Positions 16,937-25,411 of a stretch of 64,000 nt of DNA are shown here, piece after piece (positions within the stretch are counted from its first letter, which is position 1; each line of letters starts with the position of its first letter). The position numbers were made by a program, and so were the translations under genes. The notes below the pieces were generated by a model. That model saw only the letters and a program-made list of their open reading frames with translations. It ran no database searches and was not told where the DNA came from. The stretch covers positions 1-64,000 of the forward strand of contig CAJTJC010000004.1 of assembly GCA_910576655.1 (NCBI GenBank), given 5' to 3'. The DNA is from an uncultured Christensenella sp. Lineage in GTDB: Bacteria > Bacillota > Clostridia > Christensenellales > Borkfalkiaceae.

Positions 16937-17857
16937 ATGGAACAGAATAAGGCTTTAAGTACGGTAGAGCAGAACGCTTTGCAGGTAAGTTACGAAATCT
17001 GCGGCACGAGTGTACAACTCGATATAGACTTCGTAAAGAAGTATCTTGTCAGAGGACGTTCCGAACTGGTTACGGATCAAGAGTTGGTTATGTTTATCAA
17101 CACCTGCAAGATGCAGAAACTCAATCCGCTGGCAAACGGAGAAGTTTATCTCATCAAGTACAGCAAAGACGAGCCTGCGCAGATGGTTGTAGGCAAGGAT
17201 TCCTACAATAAGCGGGCTTTCCTGAACCCGAATTATCTCGGAAAGGAAGACGGCATCGTTGTCGTTCGCGGGAATACGGTGGTTCAGAAGAAAGGATGCT
17301 GCTTGTATCCTACGGAAGAACTTATCGGCGGATGGTGCCGCGTTTTCTACATCAAGAAAAACATCAAGTTGGAAGCGTTCAGAGAGGTTTCGCTTTCTGA
17401 ATACAACAAGGGTATGGCGAACTGGAAGAGTAAGCCGGCGACGATGATAAACAAAGTTGCCATTGCCCAGTGTTTGCGCGATGCGTTCCCTTCCGATTAC
17501 GAAGGGTTGTATGCAGAAGAAGAACTCATTTCGTCTGGTCTCGTTCGCGCAGATGATGAAGGAAAGATTCAGGTTATCGACGCAGACGGCGTGGTTGTGG
17601 AAGGGGAGACAACCGTTGAACTTCCCGAAGACAACAGAGTTATTACGCAGGACGAAAGAAAAGAAATGTTCGCATTTGCGCAGGAAGTTTACGGCGGAAA
17701 GGAAGCGGGAAATGCCAAAGTCAAAGAGTTCCTTAAAGCAGAAAACGTAGAATCCACTACGGAATTAAAGAAAGCGCAATACGACAGAATTATGGCTCAA
17801 ATCGAGCAGGATAAAAACGGCGGCAACAAAGGCGACGACAACGGCGACGCAGAATAA
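16937..17857 (+). CDS. bet: Bet/RecT family single-strand annealing protein
   Basis: Bet/RecT proteins anneal complementary strands during phage recombination. The 306-aa protein has the family core: ELVMFINTCKMQKLNPLANG (about 50-69), VVGKDSYNKRAFLNP, and KPATMINKVAIAQCLRDAFP near 163-182. The last 80 residues are acidic and less conserved. It follows the exonuclease and coiled-coil genes. Confidence 0.92.
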   Translation: MEQNKALSTVEQNALQVSYEICGTSVQLDIDFVKKYLVRGRSELVTDQELVMFINTCKMQKLNPLANGEVYLIKYSKDEPAQMVVGKDSYNKRAFLNPNYLGKEDGIVVVRGNTVVQKKGCCLYPTEELIGGWCRVFYIKKNIKLEAFREVSLSEYNKGMANWKSKPATMINKVAIAQCLRDAFPSDYEGLYAEEELISSGLVRADDEGKIQVIDADGVVVEGETTVELPEDNRVITQDERKEMFAFAQEVYGGKEAGNAKVKEFLKAENVESTTELKKAQYDRIMAQIEQDKNGGNKGDDNGDAE

Positions 17858-17875
17858 TCCGCGAGGAGCGTCATA

Positions 17876-18586
17876 ATGGGAAGATTGCCAAAAATAGGGG
17901 TCGATTATTTTACGCACGACGTTCACGCTGCGACTGGTCCTACCCTGTTTACGGTGCAGAACAGTTTTGGAAATGACGGTTATGCGTTATGGTTCAAGCT
18001 GTTGGAGTTTATGGGTACGCAGAAAGAACTTTATGCAGATTTTTCGGTACTGAAAGATTGGGAGTATTTTGTATCGCTTGCGAGAGTTGACAAGGATAAG
18101 GCAATAGCAATTTTAGACCTACTTGCAAATATCGACGCGATAGACAAAGAGTTGTGGACTACGAGAAAGATAGTATGGTCTGACAACTTTGCGGGAAGAG
18201 CGAAACCAGTTTTCGATAAACGGGGAACGCTCACACCTGATAAGCCGGACATAGAGGAAAACGTACCGCAGACGGAAGAACAGGGAAATCCTGCGCCGAA
18301 ACGTAAAAAGAAAACTGACGACGACCCCAGCAAAAAGAAATATGCAGAGTTTGTCAGTATGGAGGAGCGCGAGTATCAAAGTCTTGTTGATAAGTACGGA
18401 GAGAAAGCGACGGAGAAGCTCATCGAGTTGCTTGATAACTACAAAGGGAGTAGCGGAAAGACCTATAAAAGCGACTACCGCGCCATTCTCAACTGGGTGG
18501 TAGATAAAGCGCAAAAGGAATACCCGAAACTGTTTACGGCGCAGAACGACACGCCGGATGACGGAAGAAATCCGTTTGACGAATAG
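17876..18586 (+). CDS. Replisome organiser, Lin1244/Lin1753-like
   Basis: The N-terminal domain (VDYFTHDVHAATGPTLFTVQ, about 8-27, then GYALWFKLLEFMG) matches the domain found at the start of many Firmicutes phage replication proteins. A Pro/Lys-rich linker (about 120-150) leads to a C-terminal helical domain with YKSDYRAILNWVVDKAQKEY (about 199-218), similar to DnaD-like tails that contact DNA or the helicase loader. The DnaC-like loader follows 8 bp downstream. Confidence 0.82.
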   Translation: MGRLPKIGVDYFTHDVHAATGPTLFTVQNSFGNDGYALWFKLLEFMGTQKELYADFSVLKDWEYFVSLARVDKDKAIAILDLLANIDAIDKELWTTRKIVWSDNFAGRAKPVFDKRGTLTPDKPDIEENVPQTEEQGNPAPKRKKKTDDDPSKKKYAEFVSMEEREYQSLVDKYGEKATEKLIELLDNYKGSSGKTYKSDYRAILNWVVDKAQKEYPKLFTAQNDTPDDGRNPFDE

Positions 18587-18594
18587 GAGGAGGT

Positions 18595-19479
18595 ATGAAA
18601 CAGATAGGTTCGATACTTGACGAGCAAAACTGGCTTGAAACGATGGAACTCGCCTGCAAACGGTCAATAGATGCTAACCCTGAAAGGGAAGGCGACTTTA
18701 TGAAAGACGGGTTCCTACATTGCGGCAAGTGTAAAGAGCCGAAGCGAGAATACTTTGAATGGCACGGACATCAGATTTTAACTTCGCGTGATTGCAAGTG
18801 TATTCGTGACGAGAAAGAACGAATTGAAAAGCAGAAGCAGTACGAAGAAAAAATGGCGAGAATTGCAAGACTGCGCAGTGTGTCGCTTATAGATGAAGTG
18901 TTTTACAAAGCGACGTTCAAGAACTTCGATATAACGGACGATAACAGGAAAATTTACAATGCTTGTGCTAAATATTGCAGAGCGTTCCAGCAGATGCTTG
19001 AAGATAATCAAGGATTACTGTTTTACGGAAACGTAGGAACGGGAAAATCGTTTGCGGCTGCTTGCATTGGAAATTACGTTATGAGTTGCCTTCGTCCAGT
19101 GGTAATGACATCGTTCGTTAAAATACTGCAGCAGTTTTCGTCTTTCAAGAATGGAGACGAAGAGGAATTGATTGACAGATTGACGGAGCCTGATTTGCTT
19201 ATATTAGACGATCTTGGTGCCAAGCGCAATACGGACTTCGCTTTGGAAAAGGTCTACAACGTGATTGACAGCAGATACCGTTCGCGGAAGCCTATCATAC
19301 TTACGACCAACTTGACGTTAAAAGAGATGAAGGAAAACACGGACATCCGATATGCTCGAATCTATGACAGGGTATTTGAAATGTGTTATCCGATTAAATT
19401 TGAAGGTTCGTCGAGAAGACGCATTGAAGCCAAAGAAAGGTTTGATAAAATGAAATCGTTTTTAGAAGGAGATGACTGA
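18595..19479 (+). CDS. DnaC/IstB-like helicase loader ATPase
   Basis: The 294-aa AAA+ protein loads the replicative helicase at the phage origin. It has cysteines near the N-terminus (C43, C46, C67, C69) that may form a zinc site, Walker A GNVGTGKS at 145-152, Walker B LLILDDLGA, and sensor region KPIILTTNLTL. The preceding gene is a replisome organiser. Overlap with the next start at its TGA shows coupling. Confidence 0.92.
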   Translation: MKQIGSILDEQNWLETMELACKRSIDANPEREGDFMKDGFLHCGKCKEPKREYFEWHGHQILTSRDCKCIRDEKERIEKQKQYEEKMARIARLRSVSLIDEVFYKATFKNFDITDDNRKIYNACAKYCRAFQQMLEDNQGLLFYGNVGTGKSFAAACIGNYVMSCLRPVVMTSFVKILQQFSSFKNGDEEELIDRLTEPDLLILDDLGAKRNTDFALEKVYNVIDSRYRSRKPIILTTNLTLKEMKENTDIRYARIYDRVFEMCYPIKFEGSSRRRIEAKERFDKMKSFLEGDD

Positions 19480-19667
19480 TGGAGAAAGAAGAGTTCATCG
19501 CGGAATTAAAGATTTTCAGCAAAGAAGACAGGAAGACGGTGGCGGCTATTCTGTTTGAGAACGGTTACACGGTCAGGCAAGGCAAAAAGAAGCGCACCGA
19601 AACAGGAAAGTCGGTAGATTACACGGTAATAGTAACCGACAAGAAGGGAGAGAGCGCGGAAAGATGA
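19479..19667 (+). CDS. Small basic phage protein, 62 aa
   Basis: It begins within the stop region of the helicase loader and overlaps the RusA gene by 4 bp. The product has an acidic helix, then a basic segment RQGKKKRTETGK. No family is recognised. Its place in a tight replication operon supports expression. Confidence 0.65.
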   Translation: MEKEEFIAELKIFSKEDRKTVAAILFENGYTVRQGKKKRTETGKSVDYTVIVTDKKGESAER

Positions 19668-20086
19668 GAAGTTTTACGTTTACCATTCCCGGACAGCCGA
19701 AAGGCAAGATGCGTCCGAAAGTAACAATGCAGGGCGGATTCGCTCACGCTTATACGCCGAAAGAAACGACATCCTATGAAAATTATGTCAGGGTTATGTA
19801 CCAGATATGCAAGAACAAGATGTTTCTTGATGGTGCAATTCGGGCGGACATAGTAGCGTTTTTTCCTATCCCGAAATCGACGAGCAAGAAGAACAAAGCG
19901 CTTATGCTTGCAGGCGAGATCAAGTACACAAAGAAAGTCGATTGCGATAACCTTGCAAAGATTGTGCTGGACTCGCTGAACGGCATCGCCTACAAAGACG
20001 ACGCGCAGGTTTACGAACTGTCGGTAAAGAAACTGTATGCAGAAGAACCGAAGGTAGTAGTTACCCTTACGGAAGTAGGCGATTAG
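19664..20086 (+). CDS. rusA: RusA family Holliday junction resolvase
   Basis: The 140-aa protein has the RusA catalytic signature VDCDNLAKIVLDSLNG followed by YKDDAQV (about 90-115), with the conserved Asp residues, and the N-terminal IPGQPKGKMRP. It would resolve junctions formed during phage replication and recombination. Length is normal. The 135-bp gap after it holds a short direct repeat (GGCAACCAGC twice) and no gene that I can support. Confidence 0.92.
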   Translation: MRSFTFTIPGQPKGKMRPKVTMQGGFAHAYTPKETTSYENYVRVMYQICKNKMFLDGAIRADIVAFFPIPKSTSKKNKALMLAGEIKYTKKVDCDNLAKIVLDSLNGIAYKDDAQVYELSVKKLYAEEPKVVVTLTEVGD

Positions 20087-20221
20087 GCGGCGGTAAAGCA
20101 GCTTTCTTGGCTGTTCGGGGAAGATAAACACTTTATCCGCAGGAAGCAATCAAAAGGCAACCAGCGGCAACCAGTAAGTAATATAGCATTCAAAATATCA
20201 ATCTAATCAGGAGGTTAAGGT

Positions 20222-20506
20222 GTGGGTATTGTAGAAGAAACAAGACGTGCCGGTTATGAATCGGTAGTAGACAAAAGAGCAGATAGAAGCGACGTTATTC
20301 TTTCCGTTCTCGGAAGCAAACAGATGACAGTAAGCGAGATTGTTAAAGAATTGCTTGACGAAGGTATTATCAAATACTACGACAGAAATTTTGTTGCGCC
20401 GCGCCTGACGGAATTAAAAGAAGCCGGCAAAGTAAAGGTGGTCGGCAAAAGAAAGTGCATTATGTCGGGCAAGATGATAGCGGTGTGGGAGCGTGTGGAT
20501 CAGTGA
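20222..20506 (+). CDS. Winged-helix-like phage protein, 94 aa
   Basis: The gene uses a GTG start with AGGAGG seven bases upstream. The region RSDVILSVLGSKQMTVSEIV then NFVAPRLTELKEAGKVKVVG looks like a winged helix-turn-helix. It probably binds DNA, with an unknown target. It overlaps the HNH-like gene by 4 bp (GTGA). Confidence 0.7.
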   Translation: MGIVEETRRAGYESVVDKRADRSDVILSVLGSKQMTVSEIVKELLDEGIIKYYDRNFVAPRLTELKEAGKVKVVGKRKCIMSGKMIAVWERVDQ

Positions 20507-20793
20507 AAAGTATTTTGCAGAATAGCGACGCGCCCAGATGCTGTTATTTCTGCCGGTCCACCTATAATTTGCATTTGCATCATATTTTCGGCGGGACGGC
20601 AAACAGGAAGCAAAGCGAGAAGCACGGGTTCAAAGTATTCCTGTGCGGATTCCACCACAATATGTCGAACGAAGGAGTGCATTTCAATCGAGAACTCGAT
20701 TTGAAGTTAAAGCGGGAATGTCAAGCCAAGTTCGAAGAGACTCACAGCCGAGAAGAGTTTATGAAAATTATCGGCAAGAACTATTTAGATTAA
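20503..20793 (+). CDS. HNH-like zinc-binding phage protein
   Basis: A GTG start overlaps the previous TGA. The 96-aa product has CCYFC, then LHLHHIFGG and LCGFHHNMSNEGVHFN, a Cys/His arrangement seen in small HNH-type proteins common in phage replication regions. It could be a nuclease or a structural zinc-finger protein; catalytic activity is not shown. Confidence 0.7.
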   Translation: MKSILQNSDAPRCCYFCRSTYNLHLHHIFGGTANRKQSEKHGFKVFLCGFHHNMSNEGVHFNRELDLKLKRECQAKFEETHSREEFMKIIGKNYLD

Positions 20794-20803
20794 GGAGAAG
20801 GAA

Positions 20804-21229
20804 ATGACTACCAAAATAGAACTCAACAAAGACCTGTCCGTTGACTATACGGAGTGGAAGAAGAATATCACAAGCAAGGGCTATTCCTACTACGATTTCA
20901 GCAGGGAAGAAGTAGAAAGAATAGCAAAGAAAAACGTCAAGGAAGTATCGACGACGGAAATCAGAACGCTGGCGCAGGCTCTGTTTCCGCAATATCTTCA
21001 ATGTAGCGGACTGTTCGACGGATTCCTGTTCTTCGAAGTCATTGACGGGGTAAGGGTTGACCCGCCCAAGTATTGTTACGAAACGTGCAATTCCTATTTG
21101 AACAATGACGGCAAAGCAAAAGTCAATCGGCTCATTGAAGAAATCGAAGACCTGTTCGAGCAGAACGAGATTGACTGTTCAGAAGACTGGAAGAATTATT
21201 TCAGACAGGCAAAGGAGAAAGCGGCGTGA
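20804..21229 (+). CDS. Hypothetical phage protein, 141 aa
   Basis: No family is recognised. AAGGAG precedes the ATG. The protein is acidic and helical, with three Cys residues in the second half. It overlaps ssb by 4 bp, so it belongs to the replication operon. Confidence 0.65.
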   Translation: MTTKIELNKDLSVDYTEWKKNITSKGYSYYDFSREEVERIAKKNVKEVSTTEIRTLAQALFPQYLQCSGLFDGFLFFEVIDGVRVDPPKYCYETCNSYLNNDGKAKVNRLIEEIEDLFEQNEIDCSEDWKNYFRQAKEKAA

Positions 21230-21633
21230 ATAAGGCAGAACTTATCGGAAATCTCACAAGAGACCCCGAATTAACAGAAACAGTAAGCGGAGTATCTGTG
21301 TGCAGGTTCTCCATAGCGGTCAATCGCAACTACTATGGCTCCGATGGAGAGCGCAAGACGGATTACTTCAACTGCGTGGCGTGGCGCGGTTTAGGGGAAA
21401 CGATAGGCAGATATTGTAAGAAAGGGCATAAGGTCGGAATTACGGGGAATATCGAAACGCGAACGTATGAAGACAACAAAGGAGTGAAGCACAACACGGT
21501 TGACATTATCGTGCAAGATGTAGATTTCCTTACACCGAAGAGCGATGACGACGATTACTATGCAGACGAACCGCGCTCCGCTCACAAATCGGAATCGCAA
21601 GGTTACAACATAGACGACGATTGCCCGTTTTAG
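21226..21633 (+). CDS. ssb: Single-stranded DNA-binding protein
   Basis: The 135-aa protein has the OB-fold of SSB (NKAELIGNLTRDPELTETVS at the start, TDYFNCVAWRGLGETIGRYC near 46-65, and GHKVGITGNIETRTYED) and the acidic C-terminal tail ending DDDCPF, which in bacterial SSB recruits partners. The usual tail is DDDLPF or DDDIPF; Cys in that place is slightly unusual. Confidence 0.95.
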   Translation: MNKAELIGNLTRDPELTETVSGVSVCRFSIAVNRNYYGSDGERKTDYFNCVAWRGLGETIGRYCKKGHKVGITGNIETRTYEDNKGVKHNTVDIIVQDVDFLTPKSDDDDYYADEPRSAHKSESQGYNIDDDCPF

Positions 21634-21642
21634 GAGGTAAGA

Positions 21643-21927
21643 ATGGAAAGATTGAACAGGTGTCCGTTCTGCGGCGGGGATGCTGAAATCGTAGGCAGAA
21701 AGAAGATGAAGGCGGTTTGTAAGAACTGCGGGGCATCAAGTCCGATATTCAATTTCAGATCGGAAGCGGTGGAATACTGGAACACAAGGACGATAGTCCG
21801 TTGTAAGGATTGTAAGTTCTATCACGCGGATGAAAAGTGGTGCGATAAGAACAGCCATTTTGAAGGCGGCGCGGTAAGGACGTTTGAAGAAAGTCAATTT
21901 TGCTCTCTGGGCGAAAAAATAAATTAG
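21643..21927 (+). CDS. Lar-like zinc-ribbon protein
   Basis: The N-terminal zinc ribbon (RCPFCGGDAEI, about 5-15, and VCKNCGAS) followed by AVEYWNTR is the pattern of Lar-type restriction-alleviation proteins and related phage zinc ribbons. A second Cys cluster (CKDCKFYHADEKWC) follows. The anti-restriction role is known for the Rac prophage Lar; here it is inferred only by likeness. Confidence 0.7.
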   Translation: MERLNRCPFCGGDAEIVGRKKMKAVCKNCGASSPIFNFRSEAVEYWNTRTIVRCKDCKFYHADEKWCDKNSHFEGGAVRTFEESQFCSLGEKIN

Positions 21928-21938
21928 GAGATTTGACT

Positions 21939-22268
21939 ATGGAACAAGAAAAGCAGGAAGCACTCAAAGAGTGCGAAGTGGTCGTCAACACCGACCCGAA
22001 GAACGGACCGCTTGACGGTGCGAGCGCAAAAGTGAACGTGGCGCGGTTTATCTTCAACGATGACGGGCAGACGTTCAAGCACAAGGTACTCGAAGGGAAC
22101 ATCAAAGCCAGTTATGAAATCGGCACGGTGTCTATTTCGGTGCCGGAAGAAAAGATTATGCTTGCAGTTCGTCTTGACGAGATTATGCAGGTAATGTTTG
22201 CGGCGGCGGGTGCGTACAGAAAACTCGAAGAAGAAAAAAATCAAAAGAAGGAGACTAACAATGATTGA
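21939..22268 (+). CDS. Hypothetical phage protein, 109 aa
   Basis: The ATG at 21939 follows TAGGAG. The product has a beta-rich centre (VNVARFIFNDDGQTFKHKVL) and a charged helical C-terminus. It overlaps the MetK-like gene by 8 bp. Function is unknown. Confidence 0.65.
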   Translation: MEQEKQEALKECEVVVNTDPKNGPLDGASAKVNVARFIFNDDGQTFKHKVLEGNIKASYEIGTVSISVPEEKIMLAVRLDEIMQVMFAAAGAYRKLEEEKNQKKETNND

Positions 22269-23046
22269 GAAAGTTAACCCCAGCCATCCCGATAAGGTGG
22301 CAGACAGAATTGCAGGCGCGATTGTAGACCTTGCCTATACGCAAGAAGAAAATCCGAAGGTTGCGGTGGAAGTTCTTATCGGACACGGCAGATGCCTTAT
22401 TATCACGGAAAGTTCCGTAGAGTTTAATCCGGAAGACGTTTACGCGGCGGTCAGCAGAATCACAAATACGGAGTACAGAATCGAACTCTTACAGGCAAAA
22501 CAGGATGCGCATCTCGCGGGAAATCAGAACGGCAAGATCAGGTGCGGCGACAACGGGATTTTCAAAGGTGTTCCGCTCACGGAAGAGCAGAAGTCCTTAT
22601 CGAATATCGCACACGGCATATACGGAATGGTTCCGCACGACGGAAAGTACATCTTGGACGGCGAACGGCTCATAATCTGTCAGAGCAACGTCGAAAGCGA
22701 TTACATCAGGAAGTTCTACCCGAAGGCAATCGTCAATCCGCTTGGGGATTGGGAAGGGGGAACGGACGTAGATACGGGCGCGACAAACAGGAAACTCGGT
22801 TCCGATATGGCAGACGGAGTAACGGGCGGCGGACTTCACGGCAAAGATTTGTCGAAAGCGGACGTATCGGTAAACATCTATGCCTTCCTGAAAGCGCAGG
22901 AGACGGGGAAGACGGTAGAATTGTGCTGCGCCATAGGCGATGACACGATAGACGGAAAGCCGTACTCGGAAATCGTTGAAGTTGCAAGAGACTTCATCAA
23001 AAAGAAGGGTGGGTTTGAGAAGTTTGCGGAGTGGGGACTGTATTGA
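22261..23046 (+). CDS. Short MetK-like S-adenosylmethionine synthetase homologue
   Basis: The 261-aa protein has the start of SAM synthetase (VNPSHPDKVADRIAGAIVDL, with His9, Asp11, Lys12), a mid-part with CGDNGIFKGVPLTEEQ, and VDTGATNRKLGSDMADGVTG leading to GGLHGKDLSKADVSVNIYA, like the glycine-rich loop and GKDxxKVDRS motif of MetK. Cellular MetK has about 380-400 residues, so this is a compact version. It could raise SAM for the phage methyltransferase at 25412, or act on SAM in another way. AAGGAG precedes the start. Confidence 0.82.
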   Translation: MIEKVNPSHPDKVADRIAGAIVDLAYTQEENPKVAVEVLIGHGRCLIITESSVEFNPEDVYAAVSRITNTEYRIELLQAKQDAHLAGNQNGKIRCGDNGIFKGVPLTEEQKSLSNIAHGIYGMVPHDGKYILDGERLIICQSNVESDYIRKFYPKAIVNPLGDWEGGTDVDTGATNRKLGSDMADGVTGGGLHGKDLSKADVSVNIYAFLKAQETGKTVELCCAIGDDTIDGKPYSEIVEVARDFIKKKGGFEKFAEWGLY

Positions 23047-23097
23047 GTCCCTGCACCGAATAGGTAGAAAATTATAGCCACAGAAAGGAGAAGCCTT

Positions 23098-23694
23098 ATG
23101 AGCAAAGAAACGAAAACAACAGAAACGCAGCAGGACGATTTTTCGGCAATCCCGAAGAATGTACTTAATCTCATCTCGAAGTACGCGACGGAGAAAGCAA
23201 TCGAAATGTTCAACCGCCAGATGGAAGAACAGAGAGCGAAGGCAAAGGATTTCCGTATGAAGAATACGCGACTGCTTGTGAAAAAGTACAGGTGGTTAAA
23301 GAGTTATGCAGGGAACGCCGTAAGTGAATTGACGCAGTTGCTTTCGGAAGAAGAGTTGATATTCCTTGAAAGTATGGGGATGGATAACCTTGAAAGCCGT
23401 AAGGTGGAAAGCATCAAAGACAGAATGGTGTTCACGCAAACGGTATTGGGACATATCGACACTATGCTCGAACTTTACAAGAACAAGTGCCTTAACTCGG
23501 AGAGAGAAGAGGTAAGGAGAAAGTGGAGAGTATTGGAAGCGATGTATCTCACGGAAAACGTGGGTGTTCCTGACGACGTAGCGGATGCAGAGCATATCAA
23601 TACGCGCACGGTGTTCAAGGATTTGAACGTGGCAATTCAGGACCTTTCCGGACTGTTCTTCGGTATCGACCTGTCGGACATCATTCTGTTCTGA
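23098..23694 (+). CDS. Putative late-transcription regulator
   Basis: The 198-aa helical protein ends with a sigma-like helix-turn-helix (WRVLEAMYLTENVGVPDDVA then EHINTRTVFKDLNVAI). Its size, domain layout and place between the replication and packaging modules resemble ArpU/RinA-type activators of late phage genes. The likeness is structural, not a firm family match. Its binding sites are unknown; the ATAGGAAA arrays at 31.7 and 54.7 kb are candidates. Confidence 0.6.
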   Translation: MSKETKTTETQQDDFSAIPKNVLNLISKYATEKAIEMFNRQMEEQRAKAKDFRMKNTRLLVKKYRWLKSYAGNAVSELTQLLSEEELIFLESMGMDNLESRKVESIKDRMVFTQTVLGHIDTMLELYKNKCLNSEREEVRRKWRVLEAMYLTENVGVPDDVADAEHINTRTVFKDLNVAIQDLSGLFFGIDLSDIILF

Positions 23695-23835
23695 AATGCA
23701 GGGCAGTTTTTGGGCATTGACAAAAGAAAAGCAAAGTTGTATGATGATAGCGTTGAATGTTATGTCACCCCGAAAAAAGGCGGTAAATAAAATCGTTTAT
23801 TGCAAAAATATTTTGCAAAAATACACGAAATCCGT

Positions 23836-23864
23836 TTGCTATTCGGTAGTACCTGTGTTAGAAT
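23836..23864 (+). promoter_or_regulatory. Phage promoter upstream of the 23895 gene
   Basis: TTGCTA, a 17-bp spacer and TAGAAT match the spacing of the repressor-controlled promoters, and the AT-rich upstream stretch (TTGCAAAAATAC) is also shared with the 54.8-kb promoter. The spacer holds GGTAGTACC instead of TTACAG/CTGTAA, so control may differ. Confidence 0.6.
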
Positions 23865-23894
23865 GAAGATAAGAAAAACAAGGGGCTACCTAAA

Positions 23895-24131
23895 ATGACA
23901 AAGACAGAAATCGTAAAGCAAATGTTTTTATTGGGAAATCACAAGGTAGCGTTGCGTATCGCAAAAGACTTCAAAATCGGGATTACCCGTCAAGAAGCAA
24001 ACGATATGCAGTTGGCATACGAGTGTATGGTTCACGGGTCATTTTACAGACAGCTGGGAAAGGACACCGACGCTGCTATCAAAAAAGGTATTGCGGTATT
24101 GCAGAGTGCGGTGTTACGGATGGCGGTATGA
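23895..24131 (+). CDS. Hypothetical phage protein, 78 aa
   Basis: The first gene after the promoter at 23836-23864, with no strong ribosome site. The product looks helical and slightly basic. It overlaps the DUF488-like gene by 4 bp. No family is recognised. Confidence 0.6.
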   Translation: MTKTEIVKQMFLLGNHKVALRIAKDFKIGITRQEANDMQLAYECMVHGSFYRQLGKDTDAAIKKGIAVLQSAVLRMAV

Positions 24132-24574
24132 AGATATTTACCAGTCGTTACCAAAACCCCGAATTGCAATCGGGCAATTACACGGTTGTGGGCATAACAA
24201 GGGGCGCGCCCAGATTTCCGTTAAAGTACAAGTTAAGCGGAAACATCATAGAGTTCGCGCCGCCCGGTTATTTGTTCAGTGAGAACGATAGGGCGGTGTT
24301 CACTCCAAAGTTCTTTGCACATCTTGACAGAGTGGGCATTGAACGGGCGAAAAGCCTTCTGCGACCGTATCTGTCATTTAACAAAGACATTGTTCTGTGT
24401 TGTTACGAAGATGTCAGAATCCCCGACGAGTGGTGTCATCGCTTGGTATTTGCTGAATGGTGGCAGGCTCGCACGGGAATGGCGATACCTGAATTGCAAG
24501 ACAGTTCAACGTGTAAGTCGGGCAAAAAGCCAGAAGCACAGCAAAAGCAAATGACGTTGTTCGACTTATTATAG
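24128..24574 (+). CDS. DUF488-like protein
   Basis: The 148-aa product has VVGITRGAPRF near the start, a central helical part, and CCYEDVRIPDEWCHRLVFAE (about 97-116), the Cys/His-containing pattern of DUF488 proteins. The biochemical role of DUF488 is not known. It lies directly upstream of the phage tRNA. Confidence 0.65.
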   Translation: MKIFTSRYQNPELQSGNYTVVGITRGAPRFPLKYKLSGNIIEFAPPGYLFSENDRAVFTPKFFAHLDRVGIERAKSLLRPYLSFNKDIVLCCYEDVRIPDEWCHRLVFAEWWQARTGMAIPELQDSSTCKSGKKPEAQQKQMTLFDLL

Positions 24575-24650
24575 CCGCCTATAGCTCAACGGTAGAGCAG
24601 CAGACTCTTAATCTGCGGGTTGGGGTGTTCGAGTCCCTCTGGGCGGACCA
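24575..24650 (+). tRNA. Phage tRNA-Lys (CTT anticodon)
   Basis: The acceptor CCGCCTA pairs with TGGGCGG (one G-T pair). The D arm is GCTC-AACGGTA-GAGC, the anticodon loop CTCTTAA has anticodon CTT, and CCA is encoded. The T stem has a mismatch at the fourth pair. It lies inside the prophage, one base after the DUF488-like stop, so it is probably phage-borne. Confidence 0.88.
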
Positions 24651-24685
24651 AATAGGTCTTCATTGTAAGACCGACAATAAAGTGT

Positions 24686-24718
24686 AGAAGCGACTACGAT
24701 TTAGTAGCCGCTTCTTTT
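24686..24718. terminator. Bidirectional terminator between tRNA-Lys and the 24720 gene
   Basis: AGAAGCGACTAC and GTAGCCGCTTCT form a 12-bp stem with one mismatch, followed by TTTT. It can stop both the tRNA transcript and the convergent minus-strand gene. Confidence 0.75.
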
Positions 24719-24719
24719 C

Positions 24720-25328
24720 TTATTGTTGTTCGTGATGTAAGTAGTCTTGATATTCTTTCTCGATAGCGTCGCGTATGCCTGCATAATCGCATTTGGTAGG
24801 CTTGCCGCGATTTATCAGACCAGATAGAGAGATGCTGCGTTGCATACCAAAGATGGCATCAATTTTGTAGGTAGCAAGAACGTAAAAGTCCCAGTTATTC
24901 AGATTGAGCGGATTTTCTGGGGCGCGTTCCTTGCTTTTGTAATGGCAGAATACATAGACGTTTGAATGGCGTTTGTGATTGTCGTAATCATACCGCGCTT
25001 CGTCTGGAATCCAGTCATACGCCGGCGAGATCGAGAAGATGATTTTTGAATACTTGTCTGGTTGATTTTTGGGGTACCACGATTGAAGATAGGCGGAGCA
25101 TTTGACTTCGATTTTCTTATCTTCCCATAGAAGGTCATACGACTCCCAGTCCACGTGAGTGGTGGTTAAGTCAAGGTCGAGCGCGGTTGCGATAATGAAC
25201 TCCGCAAATGCGCCGCGCATTGTGTTGTTGAGCAAATCTGAAGAGTTCCATTTCCAGAAGTCAGACAGTAACCTATTGATAGGCATACCGTCAAATTTCA
25301 GATGCTCATTGCCTGTTAAAACTTGCAT
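24720..25328 (-). CDS. Restriction-endonuclease-fold protein
   Basis: The 202-aa protein carries a plausible PD-(D/E)XK core: Glu43 in FAEFIIATALD, Asp65 in WESYDLLW, and Glu74 and Lys76 in KKIEVKCSAYLQS. It is the only minus-strand gene in the middle of the plus-strand prophage and a paralogue of the 13584 gene. It stands divergently from the methyltransferase-like gene at 25412, as in restriction-modification pairs. Nuclease activity and specificity are unproven. Confidence 0.7.
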   Translation of the reverse strand: MQVLTGNEHLKFDGMPINRLLSDFWKWNSSDLLNNTMRGAFAEFIIATALDLDLTTTHVDWESYDLLWEDKKIEVKCSAYLQSWYPKNQPDKYSKIIFSISPAYDWIPDEARYDYDNHKRHSNVYVFCHYKSKERAPENPLNLNNWDFYVLATYKIDAIFGMQRSISLSGLINRGKPTKCDYAGIRDAIEKEYQDYLHHEQQ

Positions 25329-25411
25329 AAACGATGTCTCCTTATTTATTTATCGTAGTTAATATTATATCAATTACAGGCGAAACTAACAAGTTACAGG
25401 AGGGCTTATAG

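Noticed and set aside
20087..20221. Small gene in the gap after rusA
   Set aside because: Only very short frames without ribosome sites exist; the GGCAACCAGC direct repeat is too short to interpret.
23890..24650. CRISPR array or other direct-repeat array
   Set aside because: I found no regularly spaced direct repeats here or elsewhere in the window; the only long repeats are TR, VR1 and VR2 and the ATAGGAAA sites.
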